The notes: a model not told the origin generated them from the letters alone. Counted from the stretch's first letter, positions 36,864 to 46,906 are shown. The stretch is DNA of 64,000 nucleotides from Rubellimicrobium arenae (GCF_017916275.1 NZ_JAFMST010000014.1:44176-108175), one strand, 5' to 3'. A program made the numbers and translations.

Positions 36864-37464
36864 GGACCCGATGTAGCGTTTGCAGCACCGCAGGGGAAGG
36901 CACGGGCCGGTGGAGGCTGTCATCACTGGACCGGCGCAGCCCGGCTCGACGGTCCCGCGGTGGCCCGATGCCCGCGGACACGGACCATAAGGACGCCAAG
37001 CGACAGAGCAGGTCGCGCGATGACCGCTCAGCGGGAGAGGGCCTGGACAGAATCCGGCCCCACATCTCCATGTGCTGTGACCGGCATCGATTCACCAGTT
37101 GGCCTGCGCCTGCCATCCGTTGCGCCCAGGCCCTGAACCGGGGGCGGCGCAGCCATGGGGCTTGGGCGGATCGGGCTCCTTGCCCCAGTGCGGGCGGGAT
37201 CGTGGTCGAGGTTCAGTTCGGGATGCGCCCCACGCCCGCCCACGGGCGTTCTGCCTCAGGTCGCAACTGAATTCCCCACTGTGGCGCGACGCGGCTTTCC
37301 ATTCCTCCGCGTGCGATCATGCTGATTGCCCCCGCCGCCTCGCGCCCCGGTCCATGCAGCCTCCCCCATGCTCGATGCCGGAACGCGCCCGCTCGGGGGA
37401 CACGGCTTCGCAAGGACGGCAGGGGCTGCTAGGCCGGAGGCAATTCCTTGTTCCGGAGGCAGAC
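36864..37464. other. 601-bp stretch without a recognisable gene
   Basis: Lies between the divergent pgsA and DUF4236 genes. No frame has a plausible protein; translations are Arg/Pro-rich. It must contain the pgsA promoter, but I cannot point to a convincing -35/-10 pair. Confidence 0.6.
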
Positions 37465-37731
37465 ATGGGGTTTCGGTTCCGCAGGTCGATCAGGCTGGCG
37501 CCCAGCCTGCGGCTCAATTTGGGCCGGACGGGCGTCAGCGCGACCCTCGGGGGCCGCGGCATTTCGGTGAACGTCGGGCGCCAGGGCGTCCAAGGCACGG
37601 TCGGCCTCCCCGGGTCAGGGCTGTCCTACAGCCGACGGCTCGGTCGAGGCGGGGCAGGCCCGCGCCGGGGCCTCAGGCTTCTGGCCGTTGCGATCGGCCT
37701 GATCGCCCTGGGAGTCTGGCTGGCGGGATGA
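37465..37731 (+). CDS. DUF4236 domain protein
   Basis: 88 aa with a strong ribosome site (CCGGAGG). The N-terminal ~55 residues are the DUF4236 pattern: MGFRFRRSIRLAPSLRLNLG, then GRTGVSATLGGRGISVNVG and GLPGSGLSYS. A C-terminal hydrophobic helix follows (LRLLAVAIGLIALGVWLAG), suggesting a membrane anchor. The domain occurs widely, also in phage and plasmid-borne proteins, with unknown function. It sits alone between uvrC and pgsA, which are often close neighbours in relatives, so it may be an insertion. Confidence 0.85.
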   Translation: MGFRFRRSIRLAPSLRLNLGRTGVSATLGGRGISVNVGRQGVQGTVGLPGSGLSYSRRLGRGGAGPRRGLRLLAVAIGLIALGVWLAG

Positions 37732-37749
37732 TCCTGGGCGGCCTGACGG

Positions 37750-39630
37750 TCAGCCCTTCTCGTGGAAGTAGCCATAGATGGTCTCGGCCAGCTGGTCCGA
37801 TACCCCTGGCACCGCCTTGAGGTCCACGAGCGCCGCCCGGCTGACCGCCTTGGCCGAACCGAAGTGCTGCAGCAGCGCCCTCTTGCGGGTCGCCCCCACG
37901 CCCGGGATCTCGTCCAGCGGGTTGGCGAGCAGGCTCTTGGCCCGTTTGGCCCGGTGCGTGCCAATGGCAAATCGGTGCGCCTCGTCCCGCAGGCGCTGCA
38001 CGAAGTAGAGCACCGGGTCGTTGTGCGGCAGCGCCATCGGGCGCCGGCCCACGCGGTGGAACTCCTCCTTGCCGAGGTCGCGATCGATGCCCTTGGCGAC
38101 GCCGATCATCGGAATGTCATGGACGCCCAGCTCGGCCATCACCTCGTAGACCGCCGAGACTTGCCCCTGCCCGCCGTCGATCAGCAGGAGGTCCGGCCAG
38201 GCGGCGCTCTCGCGGTCCGGGTCCTCCTTGAGCAGGCGGGTGAAGCGGCGGGTCAGCACCTCCTTCATCATGCCGAAATCGTCGCCGGGCTTGGCCGTCT
38301 CGATGTTGAACTTGCGGTACTGCCCCTTCTCGAAGCCTTCCGGGCCCGAGACGATGAAGGCCCCGATCGCGTTCGTCCCCATGATGTGGGAGTTGTCGTA
38401 GACCTCGATCCGGCGGGGGCGCGTGGGCAGCTCGAACTTTTCGGTCAGGCCGTCCAGAAGCTTGGCCTGGGTGGCGGACTCGCTCATCCGGCGGGCCAGC
38501 GATTCGCGGGCGTTGCGCAGGGCGCCCTCGACCAGCTCGGCCTTCTCGCCGCGCTGGGGGACGGTGATGTCCACGCGGCGGCGGGCCTTCTCGCTCAGCG
38601 CTGCCATCAGCACCTCGGGCTCGTCCACGCCGTTGGAGCACAGGACCAGCGGCGGCGGGTCGCGGTCCGAATAGAACTGCCCCAGGAAAGCCTGCATGAC
38701 CTCGCCCGGGTCGTCGTCGCCCGCAAGGCGCGGGTAGAAGTCGTGGTTGCCCCAGTTCTGGTTGGCGCGGATGAAGAAGACCTGCACGCAGGCCTGCCCC
38801 CCCTCCATGTGCAGCGCCACGATATCGGCCTCGGCCACCGTGCGGGGGTTGATGCCCTGCGCGGTCTGAACCTGGGTCAGCGCCTTGATCCGGTCGCGCA
38901 GGGCCGCCGCGCGCTCGAACTCCATGGCCTCGGCGGCCTCGGACATCTGGCGGGCGAGCGTTTCCTGCACCTTGGTCGTCTTGCCCGACAGGAACCGCGC
39001 GGCGTCGAAGACCGAATCCGCGTAGTCGTCCTCGGAGATCAGGCCCACGCAGGGCGCCGAGCACCGCTTGATCTGGTGAAGCAGGCAGGGCCGCGTGCGC
39101 GACGAGAACACCGCGTCCGTGCAGGACCGCAGCAGGAACGCCTTCTGGAGCTGGTTCAGCGTCCGGTTCACCGCGCCCGCGCTGGCGAAGGGCCCGAAGT
39201 AGTCGCCCTTGTCGGTCCGCGCGCCCCGATGCTTGCGGATCTGGGGGTATTTGTGGGCGCTGATGATGATGTTCGGGAACGACTTGTCGTCGCGCAGAAG
39301 CACGTTGTAGCGCGGCTTGAGCTGCTTGATGAGGTTCTGTTCCAGAAGGAGCGCTTCGGTCTCCGTCTTGGTCGTCAGGAACATCATCGACACGGTTTCC
39401 CGGATCATCCGGGCGATGCGTGCCGAATGGCCCGAGGGCCGGGCGTAGTTCGACACCCGCGCCTTCAGGTTCTTGGCCTTGCCGACATACAGGACGCGCG
39501 CCTCGGCATCGAGCATCCGGTACACCCCCGGGCTCGAGTCGAGCTGGCGAAGATAGGCCGCGATGCGCTCGTGCCCGGTCAGGGCGGGCGTGTCGGGGGT
39601 CTGGGGCTGAAGGTCGTCGGGCATGTTCAT
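37750..39630 (-). CDS. uvrC: Excinuclease ABC subunit C
   Basis: Makes both incisions around a lesion in nucleotide excision repair with UvrB. 626 aa: GIY-YIG nuclease domain at the N-terminus ([20 protein letters not shown]), Cys-rich segment ([15 protein letters not shown]), UVR motif that contacts UvrB ([17 protein letters not shown]), RNase H-like endonuclease domain ([26 protein letters not shown]) and C-terminal helix-hairpin-helix pair ([18 protein letters not shown]). I use ATG 39630 (MNMPDD); ATG 39624 is equally possible. Upstream is the DnaA-box region at 39687-39878. Confidence 0.96.
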   Translation of the reverse strand: MNMPDDLQPQTPDTPALTGHERIAAYLRQLDSSPGVYRMLDAEARVLYVGKAKNLKARVSNYARPSGHSARIARMIRETVSMMFLTTKTETEALLLEQNLIKQLKPRYNVLLRDDKSFPNIIISAHKYPQIRKHRGARTDKGDYFGPFASAGAVNRTLNQLQKAFLLRSCTDAVFSSRTRPCLLHQIKRCSAPCVGLISEDDYADSVFDAARFLSGKTTKVQETLARQMSEAAEAMEFERAAALRDRIKALTQVQTAQGINPRTVAEADIVALHMEGGQACVQVFFIRANQNWGNHDFYPRLAGDDDPGEVMQAFLGQFYSDRDPPPLVLCSNGVDEPEVLMAALSEKARRRVDITVPQRGEKAELVEGALRNARESLARRMSESATQAKLLDGLTEKFELPTRPRRIEVYDNSHIMGTNAIGAFIVSGPEGFEKGQYRKFNIETAKPGDDFGMMKEVLTRRFTRLLKEDPDRESAAWPDLLLIDGGQGQVSAVYEVMAELGVHDIPMIGVAKGIDRDLGKEEFHRVGRRPMALPHNDPVLYFVQRLRDEAHRFAIGTHRAKRAKSLLANPLDEIPGVGATRKRALLQHFGSAKAVSRAALVDLKAVPGVSDQLAETIYGYFHEKG

Positions 39631-39686
39631 GTCGCGGCTTTGGGAGGGCAATCTAGCGCGGGCGAAGGGGATGAAACAACAGGGCC

Positions 39687-39878
39687 TGTGGATAAGTCCG
39701 GGGATGGATCGCACGGAGGTGAAAAGGGCCCTCCCCTGCTCCGCGGCGCGGCATGAAGATCGATCCGCAGCCTATTGGTTTGATGTGGTTCGGATTTCTC
39801 CGCTGCAACGCCGCATGTGGAGACTGATGGGAGTCCTGCACAGCCCCCAGTGGAGAATCTGTGGATAACTGTGGATAA
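39687..39878. promoter_or_regulatory. Cluster of DnaA boxes between uvrC and the SDR gene
   Basis: Three perfect 9-mers TGTGGATAA, all in the same orientation, at 39687-39695, 39860-39868 and 39870-39878. The last two are spaced exactly 10 bp. Near-matches AGTGGAGAA at 39849-39857 and TGTGGAGAC at 39816-39824 extend the array. The interval 39750-39800 is noticeably less GC-rich than its surroundings. Either a DnaA-dependent control site for uvrC, a titration site, or an origin-like element. Confidence 0.65.
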
Positions 39879-39880
39879 CC

Positions 39881-40657
39881 TTAGCCACGACCGATGATGT
39901 CGGGGGTTCTCCACCCGAGATGCTGCCCACCGTCCACGCAGAGCAGCTCGCCGGTCACTGCCTTGGCGTCCAGGAAAAAGGTCAGCGCGGCGGTGATGTC
40001 CTCGGGGTTGGAGCCGCGCGTCAGCACCGTCCCGGCCCGCTGGCGGGCAAAGTGATCCTCGGTCTGACGGTGCCCCCGGATGGTCGGCCCCGGTCCGATG
40101 GCGTTGACGCGGACCCGGGGCGCCAGCGCCTGCGCCGCCGTCTGGGTCAGCGTCCAGAGGCCCGCCTTGGCCAGGGTGTAGGTCATGAACTCGGGCGTGA
40201 GCTTCCGCACCCGCTGGTCCACCATGTTGACCACGAGGCCCTGCGCGACCGGCTCCCCCCTCGCGTCCGGGACCGGGTCGGGAACCTGGGCCGCCAAGGC
40301 CTGGATCAGCAGGAAGGGCGCGCGCAGATTGCTGCCGAAATGGCGGTCCCAGCTTTCGCGCGTCGCGGTCGTGATGTTGTCGTAGTCGAAGATCGACGCG
40401 TTGTTGACGAGGACCGTCACCGGCCCGCCCAGCGCCTGCGCCGCCTGCGGCAGGAGCGATATCACCTGCGCCTCGTCCAGAAGGTCGGCCTTCAGCGCCA
40501 CGGCACGACGGCCCAGGACCTCGACCTCGCGAACGACGGCCTGCGCCTCCTCCTCGGAGGAGTTGTAGTGGATCGCGACGTCATGCCCACGCTCGGCAAG
40601 CCTGAGCGCCATGGCCCGCCCCAGCCGGGCGGCCCCGCCGGTGACAAGCGCCCTCAT
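39881..40657 (-). CDS. Pteridine-reductase-like short-chain dehydrogenase
   Basis: 258-aa NADPH-dependent SDR. Cofactor loop TGGAARLGRAMAL (Arg after GGAA as in NADPH users), NNASIFD, catalytic Tyr160 and Lys164 in YTLAKAGLW. Where classical SDRs have a Ser, this one has an Asp in VVNMVDQRV. NMVD plus YTLAK is the pattern of protozoal PTR1 and bacterial FolM, which reduce dihydrobiopterin, dihydromonapterin or dihydrofolate. This makes a pterin substrate likely. Its ATG overlaps the stop of the small zinc-ribbon gene (ATGA). Confidence 0.88.
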   Translation of the reverse strand: MRALVTGGAARLGRAMALRLAERGHDVAIHYNSSEEEAQAVVREVEVLGRRAVALKADLLDEAQVISLLPQAAQALGGPVTVLVNNASIFDYDNITTATRESWDRHFGSNLRAPFLLIQALAAQVPDPVPDARGEPVAQGLVVNMVDQRVRKLTPEFMTYTLAKAGLWTLTQTAAQALAPRVRVNAIGPGPTIRGHRQTEDHFARQRAGTVLTRGSNPEDITAALTFFLDAKAVTGELLCVDGGQHLGWRTPDIIGRG

Positions 40658-40824
40658 GCGCGGCGTCCGCAGGGGCACGGCCCCTTGCCGATGCGGGGCC
40701 GGCCGCAGGAGGGGCAGAACTTGTCGCGCTGGGTCAGGCGGCGTGGCGGCTTGCGGAACCGTCCCCAGATCGCGATGCCGATCATGAAGGCCAGGAACAG
40801 GAACGCCGCCTTGATAAGGATCAC
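40654..40824 (-). CDS. 56-aa membrane-anchored zinc-ribbon protein
   Basis: A short gene encoding an N-terminal hydrophobic helix (FLFLAFMIGIAIWG), a basic linker (RFRKPPRRLTQRDK) and four cysteines in a rubredoxin/zinc-ribbon pattern (FCPSCGRP, then PCPCGRR). GTG 40824 overlaps the sppA stop (GTGA), and its TGA overlaps the ATG of the SDR gene (ATGA), so it is tightly locked in the operon. This context, plus the CxxC...CxC pattern, makes it a real gene despite its length. Function unknown; a membrane-tethered metal-binding protein is inferred. Confidence 0.8.
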   Translation of the reverse strand: MILIKAAFLFLAFMIGIAIWGRFRKPPRRLTQRDKFCPSCGRPRIGKGPCPCGRRA

Positions 40825-41621
40825 AGGCCAAAGCGGGCAAAGGCCGCCCGCTCCTCCATGAGCTCGACCGCGTCCTGCGCGAGGGCCAGGCCGAAGCGGG
40901 ACAGCAGGGACCGGCGCACGCCATAGCGGCGGAACCTGACCTTGTCGCCGAAGCGCGCCTTGAGAACCGGCGCGATATGCCCGACCCCATCGGCAAGGCC
41001 CTGCGTCACGGCCTGCTGTCCGATCCAGACCTCACCGGTGAACAGATCCGGGTTGTCGGCCAGCCTGGCGCCGCGCCGGCCGCGCACATGCGCGATGAAC
41101 ACGTCGTGCAACTGGGACAGCCAGCGGCTCAGCCGCTCCACGTCCTCGGGCTTTTCCGGACGGAACGGGTCCAGCAGGGACTTGGACCGGCCGGCCGTGT
41201 GGACGCGCCGCTCCACCCCCAGCCGCGCGATCAGGTCCTGGAACCCGAAGCCCGCGCTGATGACGCCGATCGATCCGAGCATGGACCCCTGGTCGCACCA
41301 GATCTCGTCGGCGGCGGTGGCGAGCCAGTAGCCGCCCGAGGCCGCCACGTCCTCCACGAAGGCAAGGACCGGAACCTTCTTCTCGTCGGCCAGCCGCCGG
41401 ATGCGCGCGGCGATCAGGGAGGACTGCACCGCCGAGCCGCCGGGGCTGTTGATCTGCAGCGCCACGGCGGCGGGCTTCCTGGCGAAGGCGGCCTCGATGG
41501 CAGGGGCCAGGCCCGCGTCGGTCAGCGACCGCGCGCCCATGCCGATCGGCCCCTGGAGGCGGATCACCGAGACGGTGGGTCGACGGGCGCCGAAGCGGAA
41601 AAGGTCGGGGAGGCTGGTCAT
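40821..41621 (-). CDS. S49 family signal peptide peptidase-like serine protease
   Basis: 266-aa SppA-type protease that degrades cleaved signal peptides or small membrane substrates. INSPGGSAVQSSLIA is the oxyanion segment, DVAASGGYWLATAADEIW holds the nucleophilic Ser, and GRSKSLLDPFRP contains the general-base Lys. It is the short single-domain type and lacks an obvious N-terminal membrane helix. Start ATG 41621 is chosen; a GTG three codons upstream is possible. First gene of the sppA-like - zinc-ribbon - SDR operon. Confidence 0.92.
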   Translation of the reverse strand: MTSLPDLFRFGARRPTVSVIRLQGPIGMGARSLTDAGLAPAIEAAFARKPAAVALQINSPGGSAVQSSLIAARIRRLADEKKVPVLAFVEDVAASGGYWLATAADEIWCDQGSMLGSIGVISAGFGFQDLIARLGVERRVHTAGRSKSLLDPFRPEKPEDVERLSRWLSQLHDVFIAHVRGRRGARLADNPDLFTGEVWIGQQAVTQGLADGVGHIAPVLKARFGDKVRFRRYGVRRSLLSRFGLALAQDAVELMEERAAFARFGL

Positions 41622-41659
41622 GGTCCGCACCTATGCCCCCGCCCCCTGTCCCGCAAGGC

Positions 41660-42421
41660 TCAGCGCCGCAGCCGCCAGCCGGTTCGGAAGATCCACCAGA
41701 CGATCCCCAGGCAAATCGCCGTGAAGGCCGCGATGGCGAGGAGCGAGATCCCCACGGGCACGTCCGCCATCCCGAAGAACGACCAGCGGAAGCCCGAGAT
41801 CAGGTAGACCACCGGGTTGAACAGCGCGACCGTCCGCCAGATCCCCGGCAGCATGGACACCGAGTAGAAGCTGCCCCCCAGGAACACGAGCGGCGTGATG
41901 ACCAGGAGCGGGATCAGCTGCAACTGCTCGAAGTTGCCGGCCCAGATGCCGATGATGAAGCCCATGAGCGCGAAGCTGAGGCAGGTCAGCACCAGGAAGG
42001 CCAGCATCGCGACCGGATGCGCGATGCGGATGTCGACGAAGAACCAGCTCGTGATCAGGATGATGATCCCGATGATGAAGGACTTGGACGCTGCCGCGCC
42101 CACATAGCCCATCACCGCCTCGAAGAAGCTGACAGGCGCGGAGAGCACCTCGAAGATCGTGCCGATGAACTTGGGGAAATAGATCCCGAACGAGGCGTTC
42201 GAGATGCCCTGCGTGATGACCGACAGCATGATGAGCCCCGGCACGATGAAGGCGCCGTAGGAGATGCCTTCGACCTCCTGGATGCGCCCGCCGATGGCCG
42301 CGCCGAAGACCACGAAGTAGAGCGAGGTCGACAGGACCGGCGCGATCAGCGACTGCGTCACCGTGCGGAAGAAGCGCCCCATCTCCTGCGTGTAGATGGC
42401 GCGCACGGCATAAAGGTTCAT
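41660..42421 (-). CDS. ABC-2 type transporter permease
   Basis: 253-aa inner-membrane permease with six helices (for example [43 protein letters not shown]) and the ABC-2 ending [19 protein letters not shown]. Sequence resembles YadH-type exporters of unknown substrate. The start ATG overlaps the stop of the ATP-binding subunit gene (ATGA). Together they form a complete two-gene exporter. Confidence 0.93.
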   Translation of the reverse strand: MNLYAVRAIYTQEMGRFFRTVTQSLIAPVLSTSLYFVVFGAAIGGRIQEVEGISYGAFIVPGLIMLSVITQGISNASFGIYFPKFIGTIFEVLSAPVSFFEAVMGYVGAAASKSFIIGIIILITSWFFVDIRIAHPVAMLAFLVLTCLSFALMGFIIGIWAGNFEQLQLIPLLVITPLVFLGGSFYSVSMLPGIWRTVALFNPVVYLISGFRWSFFGMADVPVGISLLAIAAFTAICLGIVWWIFRTGWRLRR

Positions 42422-43359
42422 TCCGCGGCCTCCCGTTCGTCGCCGTGCACGAGCCCCACGAAGATGTCCTCGAGCGAGGACGCCTCGGTGTCGAGGTCGG
42501 CGACGGCGATCCCGGCCTCGGATAGGGCCGAGAGCAGCGTGGCGATGCCCGTCCGCTCGGCCTTGGTGTCGTAAGTGTAGGTCAGGCGCTGCCCCCCCTG
42601 GTCGAGCGTCAGGTCGAACCGGGCCAGACCCTGCGGCACGGCGACCAGCGGCTGCTGGAGCGCGACGTGCAGCACCTTCTGCCCCATGCGGCGCATCAGG
42701 CTTTCCTTGTCCTCCACCAGGAGGATGCGGCCCTTGGAGATCACCGCCACGCGGTCGGCGATGGCCTCGGCCTCCTCGATGTAGTGGGTGGTCAGGATGA
42801 TGGTGACGCCCTCGCGACGCAACTCGTCGACGACGCGCCACATGTCGCGGCGCAGCTCCACGTCGACGCCCGCCGTGGGCTCGTCGAGGAACAGGACGCG
42901 GGGGTCGTGGCTCAGCGCCTTGGCGATCAGGACGCGGCGCTTCATGCCCCCGGAGAGTTCGTTGATCTTGCTGTCCTTCTTGTCCCAGAGCGACAGCAGG
43001 CGCAGGATCCGCTCCACCCGCGCGTCGTCGCGGGGCTTGCCGAACAGCCCGCGCGAGAAGCTCACGGTGTTGAACACCTTCTCGAAGGGCTCGAGGTTGA
43101 TCTCTTGCGGGACGAGGCCGATCAGCGTTCGCGCCGCGCGCCAGTCCTGCTGGATGTCGTGGCCCGCCACGCTGGCGGTTCCGCCGGTGATGCGCGCGAT
43201 CCCGCAGACGGCCGAGATGAGGGTCGTCTTGCCCGCCCCGTTCGGGCCAAGCAGCGCGAGGATCTCGCCCGCCTGGATGTCGAGCGAGACACCTTTCAGC
43301 GCCTCGAATCCGTTGTCGTAGCTTTTCCGCAGGTCTCGGATGCTGAGGATCGGTGCCAT
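42418..43359 (-). CDS. ABC transporter ATP-binding protein (YadG-like)
   Basis: 313-aa nucleotide-binding subunit. Walker [10 protein letters not shown], signature [17 protein letters not shown], Walker [13 protein letters not shown] and switch His in [10 protein letters not shown] are all intact. A C-terminal ~80-residue domain is typical of the drug/antigen exporter (DrrA/YadG) group. I choose ATG 43359 ([10 protein letters not shown]), where homology starts. First gene of the exporter operon. Confidence 0.94.
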   Translation of the reverse strand: MAPILSIRDLRKSYDNGFEALKGVSLDIQAGEILALLGPNGAGKTTLISAVCGIARITGGTASVAGHDIQQDWRAARTLIGLVPQEINLEPFEKVFNTVSFSRGLFGKPRDDARVERILRLLSLWDKKDSKINELSGGMKRRVLIAKALSHDPRVLFLDEPTAGVDVELRRDMWRVVDELRREGVTIILTTHYIEEAEAIADRVAVISKGRILLVEDKESLMRRMGQKVLHVALQQPLVAVPQGLARFDLTLDQGGQRLTYTYDTKAERTGIATLLSALSEAGIAVADLDTEASSLEDIFVGLVHGDEREAAE

Positions 43360-43785
43360 GACCCCTCCTCCGGGCCGGTTGCGTCGCTGTGGTAACGTGG
43401 TCGGGAGCCTGGGCCAAGCCGAATCCCCGCCCGTTTCTGCGCGGAATGTCACCAAGGATCGTGTTGCAGCGCACGTTCGGGGCATTCCGGATCAGGGGCG
43501 TCCGGTGCGGCGGACCGACCGCGCGGCCCGTCCCTGCGAAGGTCCCCTGTCCTGGCCTCCGAAGGAGGAACGCTCGCCCCTCGGACGCAGCCAGGCCCCG
43601 CAGGCCCCCTCCGGACCCGCCGCTCGGGACGTCTGATGGCGTGGGCAAGGGGCAGCGGCGACGGCTCCGGAGCCTGGAGCGAACCCCAAGGCAGCCTGGG
43701 CTCCATTCGCTTTGTCTTTGACGGAATGACCGATCCTGCGGCAGGCTTGCCTTGTCCCGAGGGATCGGGACGGGGGCACAGCGAC
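43360..43785. other. 426-bp intergenic region between divergent ABC and glycosyltransferase genes
   Basis: No supported gene: open frames here are chance products of the GC-rich DNA. The only notable structure is the perfect inverted repeat at 43754-43771. Confidence 0.6.
43754..43771 (+). promoter_or_regulatory. Perfect hairpin in the glycosyltransferase leader
   Basis: GTCCCGA-GGGA-TCGGGAC, 7-bp stem with a 4-nt loop, ending 14 bases before the ATG and just ahead of the GGGGG ribosome-site candidate. May restrict ribosome access or be an operator. Confidence 0.4.
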
Positions 43786-45021
43786 ATGGCGATACGACCG
43801 AGGATCGGCTACCTCGTGCCGGGCTTTCCTGGCCCGACGCACTCCGCCTTCTGGCGCGAGATCCTGGCCCTCGAGGCGCAGGGGGTCGAGGTCGTGCTCT
43901 ACTCCACCAAGCCGCCTCCGCCCGCCCAGCAGGTCCACGGCTGGGCGCCGGGGGCCGTCGCGCGGACCGAGTATCTTGGCCAAGGCGGGCTGTCGGGCCT
44001 GAGGGCGCTGCCGGCTCTTCCCTGGGGCGAACTGCGCGGCGCCGAACAGGGCTTCAGGCGCGATCTGCTGCTGTCGCTTGGCCCGGCGCTCGCCCTGACG
44101 CAAAGCGCGGCGCGCCATGGCCTGCGGCATGTGCACGTCCATTCGACGGGCCGCGTCGCGCTGATCGCCGCCCTGTCCGAGCGGATGGGCGGCCCTTCCT
44201 ACAGCCTCACCCTGCACGGTCCCTTGTCCGAGGATGGGCCGGGGCAGAACTTCAAATGGCGCGGGGCCCGCTTTGCCACGGTGGTCACGCGGCGGCTGCT
44301 GGCCGAGGTCAAGACCGTCCTCCGCGAGGATCGGCCGGCGCGCGTCGTCGTGCAGCCGATGGGCGTGGACGTCGCGCGCCTTTCCCGCGAGCATCCTTAC
44401 ATGCCCCCGGCCCCCGGAGAGCCGTTGCGCCTGTTCGCCTGCGGACGGCTGGAACCTGCGCGGGGGTTCCAGGACCTCCTGGTCGCGCTCCGCCGCCTGC
44501 TCGACCGGAACGTGCCCGCCAGTCTCCGCATCGCGGGCGAGGACGAGGAGGCTGGGCAGGGCTTCCGGCGCGAGCTCGAGGCGCGGCTGCGCGACCTGCG
44601 GCTCGTGGGGCGCGTGGTCCTGCTTGGACTGGTCGGTGAGGCGCGCATCCTCGAGGAGTTGCGGCACGCCCATGCCTTCGTGCTGCCCAGCCATCATGAG
44701 CCGCTGGGCGTGGCTCTCATGGAGGCGATGGCCTGCGGCCTTCCGGTGGTGGGCACCGCCGTGGGGGGCGTGCGCGAACTCGTGACCCATGGCGTCGACG
44801 GCCTCTTGGTGCGGCCCCGCGACCCGCAGGCCCTGGCAAGCGCGCTGGAGGGGCTCGTCCGCACGCCCGAGCGGGCGCTGGCCCTTGCCGTCGCGGCCCG
44901 GGAGCGTGTCGAGCACGGCTTCGACGCCAGCCGGGGCGCCTGGACCCTGATGCGGGAGATGGGGCTGCGCCCTTGGGAGGAGATCGAGTACGACCTGCCC
45001 GCCATGCCCCTGCCGGTCTGA
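43786..45021 (+). CDS. Glycosyltransferase family 4
   Basis: 411-aa GT-B retaining glycosyltransferase. N-terminal domain starts [20 protein letters not shown]; the C-terminal nucleotide-sugar domain has [18 protein letters not shown] and the E-x7-E signature in [24 protein letters not shown], then VGGVRELV. This architecture matches colanic acid/exopolysaccharide type GT4 enzymes. Donor and acceptor cannot be told. It stands alone, without other polysaccharide genes, so it may act on lipid or capsule precursors encoded elsewhere. Confidence 0.9.
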   Translation: MAIRPRIGYLVPGFPGPTHSAFWREILALEAQGVEVVLYSTKPPPPAQQVHGWAPGAVARTEYLGQGGLSGLRALPALPWGELRGAEQGFRRDLLLSLGPALALTQSAARHGLRHVHVHSTGRVALIAALSERMGGPSYSLTLHGPLSEDGPGQNFKWRGARFATVVTRRLLAEVKTVLREDRPARVVVQPMGVDVARLSREHPYMPPAPGEPLRLFACGRLEPARGFQDLLVALRRLLDRNVPASLRIAGEDEEAGQGFRRELEARLRDLRLVGRVVLLGLVGEARILEELRHAHAFVLPSHHEPLGVALMEAMACGLPVVGTAVGGVRELVTHGVDGLLVRPRDPQALASALEGLVRTPERALALAVAARERVEHGFDASRGAWTLMREMGLRPWEEIEYDLPAMPLPV

Positions 45022-45082
45022 GCCGGGGGTTCCGGGCGGCGGGACCATGCGGTAAGGGCACGGGAACCACGGAGCCCGTCCC

Positions 45083-46186
45083 ATGAGCGTCAACACCTTC
45101 GGCCACCTGTTCCGCTTCACGACCTGGGGCGAAAGCCATGGGCCCGCCCTGGGCGCGGTCGTGGACGGCTGCCCGCCGGGCGTTCCGCTGAGCGAGGCCT
45201 TGATCCAGCCCTGGCTCGACAAGCGCCGGCCCGGCCAGAACCGAAACACCACCCAGCGGCAGGAGCCCGACGCCGTCCGCATCCTGTCGGGCGTCTTCGA
45301 AGGGATGACGACGGGCACCTCGATCAGCCTCCTGATCGAGAACACCGATCAGCGATCCAAGGACTACGGCGACATCGCCCAAACCTTCCGGCCCGGTCAC
45401 GCCGACCTGACCTATCACCTGAAATACGGGGTGCGCGACTACCGCGGCGGCGGGCGCAGCTCCGCCCGCGAAACGGCGGCGCGGGTCGCGGCGGCCGGGG
45501 TGGCGCGGCAGGTGCTGGAAACGCTGGCCCCGGCGGTCCGGATCACCGGCTACATGGTGCAGATGGGCGAGAAGGTCATCGACCGGTCCCGGTTCGACCG
45601 GGCCGAGATCGGGCGCAACGACTTCTGGTGCCCCGATCCCGTCGCCGCGCAGGAATGGGAAGAGTACCTCGCCTGGTTGCGCAAGGACGACCACAACTCG
45701 GTCGGCGCGATGATCGAGGTGGTGGCCGAGGGCGTGCCCCCGGGCCTGGGCGCGCCGATCTACGGCAAGCTGGATTCGGATCTCGCTGCGGCGATGATGT
45801 CCATCAACGCCGTGAAGGGCGTCGAGATCGGAGAGGGGATGGCCTCGGCCGCCCTCACCGGACGCGACAACGCGGACGAGATCTTCTGGGAGGATGGCGC
45901 CCTCCGCTTCGGCTCGAACCACGCCGGCGGCATCCTGGGCGGCATCTCGACGGGCCAGGCCATCACCCTGCGCTTCGCCGTCAAGCCGACCTCCTCGATC
46001 CTGTCGCCGCGCCGCTCCATCCGCCTCGACGGCACGGCGGCCGAGGTCGTCACCAAGGGCCGCCACGATCCCTGCGTCGGCATCCGTGCGGTTCCGGTGG
46101 GCGAGGCGATGATGGCGCTCGTGCTGGCCGACCACCTGCTCCTTGATCGCGCCCAGACCGGCGGCGTTCGGGGCCGGATCGGCTAG
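45083..46186 (+). CDS. aroC: Chorismate synthase
   Basis: FMN-dependent 1,4-elimination of phosphate from EPSP to form chorismate, the branch point for aromatic amino acids and for 4-hydroxybenzoate/ubiquinone. 367 aa, full length. Signatures [18 protein letters not shown] (about residue 15), [17 protein letters not shown] and [15 protein letters not shown] are present. Preceded by CGGAGCCCGTCCC. Ends in the CTAG shared with the convergent WYL regulator. Confidence 0.97.
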   Translation: MSVNTFGHLFRFTTWGESHGPALGAVVDGCPPGVPLSEALIQPWLDKRRPGQNRNTTQRQEPDAVRILSGVFEGMTTGTSISLLIENTDQRSKDYGDIAQTFRPGHADLTYHLKYGVRDYRGGGRSSARETAARVAAAGVARQVLETLAPAVRITGYMVQMGEKVIDRSRFDRAEIGRNDFWCPDPVAAQEWEEYLAWLRKDDHNSVGAMIEVVAEGVPPGLGAPIYGKLDSDLAAAMMSINAVKGVEIGEGMASAALTGRDNADEIFWEDGALRFGSNHAGGILGGISTGQAITLRFAVKPTSSILSPRRSIRLDGTAAEVVTKGRHDPCVGIRAVPVGEAMMALVLADHLLLDRAQTGGVRGRIG

Positions 46187-46860
46187 CGCAGCGTCGCCAC
46201 GTAATCGCGCAGGAGGCCCACCCGGCGGGGACGGAAGCTTTCGTCGGTCGGATCGGCCACCTCGATCCGGTCGAGGCGGAACCGCCGGAAATCCTGGCGC
46301 AGGCAACACCAGGCCACCATCAGGAGCACCTCGTCGAGGAAGGCCACGGCGAGAGGCCAGACCCGGCGGCGGGTCACGCGGCCCGCCTCGTCGCGATAGG
46401 CGATGTCCACGGCCCGCTCCTCCCAGGCCGCATCGCGCAGGACCGACAGCGCGCGCTGGGGCACCTTGCGCGGCCCATGCCGGTAAACGCGGAGCACGGC
46501 ATGGGCGGCCTCCCGGGCCTGCCGCTCGGGAAGCCGGGCGATGACCTTGGCGGCCACCGATTCGGCAGCCTGCGCCAGCTCCGCGTCACCCGATTGCCGC
46601 ACCTCCCCCAGACCAAGGAGAAGGGCCTCGATCTCCAGGCGCGTGAAGCTCTGGGGAGGCAGCGCGGGATCCTCCTCGAGGGCATAGCCATAGCCGGCCT
46701 CGCCATCGATCCGGGCCCCCGCCGCGCGAAGGGCCGCGATGTCGCGATAGACCGACCTGACCGACACCTCCGTCGCCTCGGCCAGTCGCGCGGCGGTGAC
46801 CGGGGCCGGCAAGCTGCGCAGGGTATGAAGGAGCCGGAACAGGCGATCGCTGCGGGACAT
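46183..46860 (-). CDS. WYL-domain (YafY-type) transcriptional regulator
   Basis: 225-aa regulator with an N-terminal HTH_11 winged helix ([37 protein letters not shown]) and a C-terminal WYL ligand domain, in which [20 protein letters not shown] and [20 protein letters not shown] are the core strands. WYL domains bind small ligands, possibly nucleic acid pieces. Divergent from a GST gene with two palindromes between them, typical of a repressor controlling itself and the GST. Confidence 0.92.
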   Translation of the reverse strand: MSRSDRLFRLLHTLRSLPAPVTAARLAEATEVSVRSVYRDIAALRAAGARIDGEAGYGYALEEDPALPPQSFTRLEIEALLLGLGEVRQSGDAELAQAAESVAAKVIARLPERQAREAAHAVLRVYRHGPRKVPQRALSVLRDAAWEERAVDIAYRDEAGRVTRRRVWPLAVAFLDEVLLMVAWCCLRQDFRRFRLDRIEVADPTDESFRPRRVGLLRDYVATLR

Positions 46861-46868
46861 GGCTCCTC

Positions 46869-46885
46869 CTGACAGCTTCTGTCAG
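46869..46885. promoter_or_regulatory. Likely WYL-regulator operator
   Basis: CTGACAG-CTT-CTGTCAG, perfect 7-bp arms, 9 bp upstream of the regulator start and 58 bp before the GST start. A good candidate for autoregulation. Confidence 0.65.
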
Positions 46886-46888
46886 CAG

Positions 46889-46906
46889 CCTTGGACGATA
46901 CCAAGG
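46889..46906. promoter_or_regulatory. Second perfect inverted repeat in the regulator/GST region
   Basis: CCTTGG-ACGATA-CCAAGG, 6-bp arms with a 6-bp spacer, 4 bp after the first palindrome. Could be a second regulator site or an accessory operator. Confidence 0.45.

Noticed and set aside
37465..37731. DUF4236 gene as evidence of a prophage remnant
   Set aside because: The domain occurs in phages, but no other phage gene, att repeat or tRNA lies nearby; only a possible insertion is suggested.
39687..39878. Calling the DnaA-box cluster the chromosomal origin oriC
   Set aside because: No dnaA, gidA, hemE, rho or par genes nearby and no skew data; recorded only as a DnaA-box cluster.
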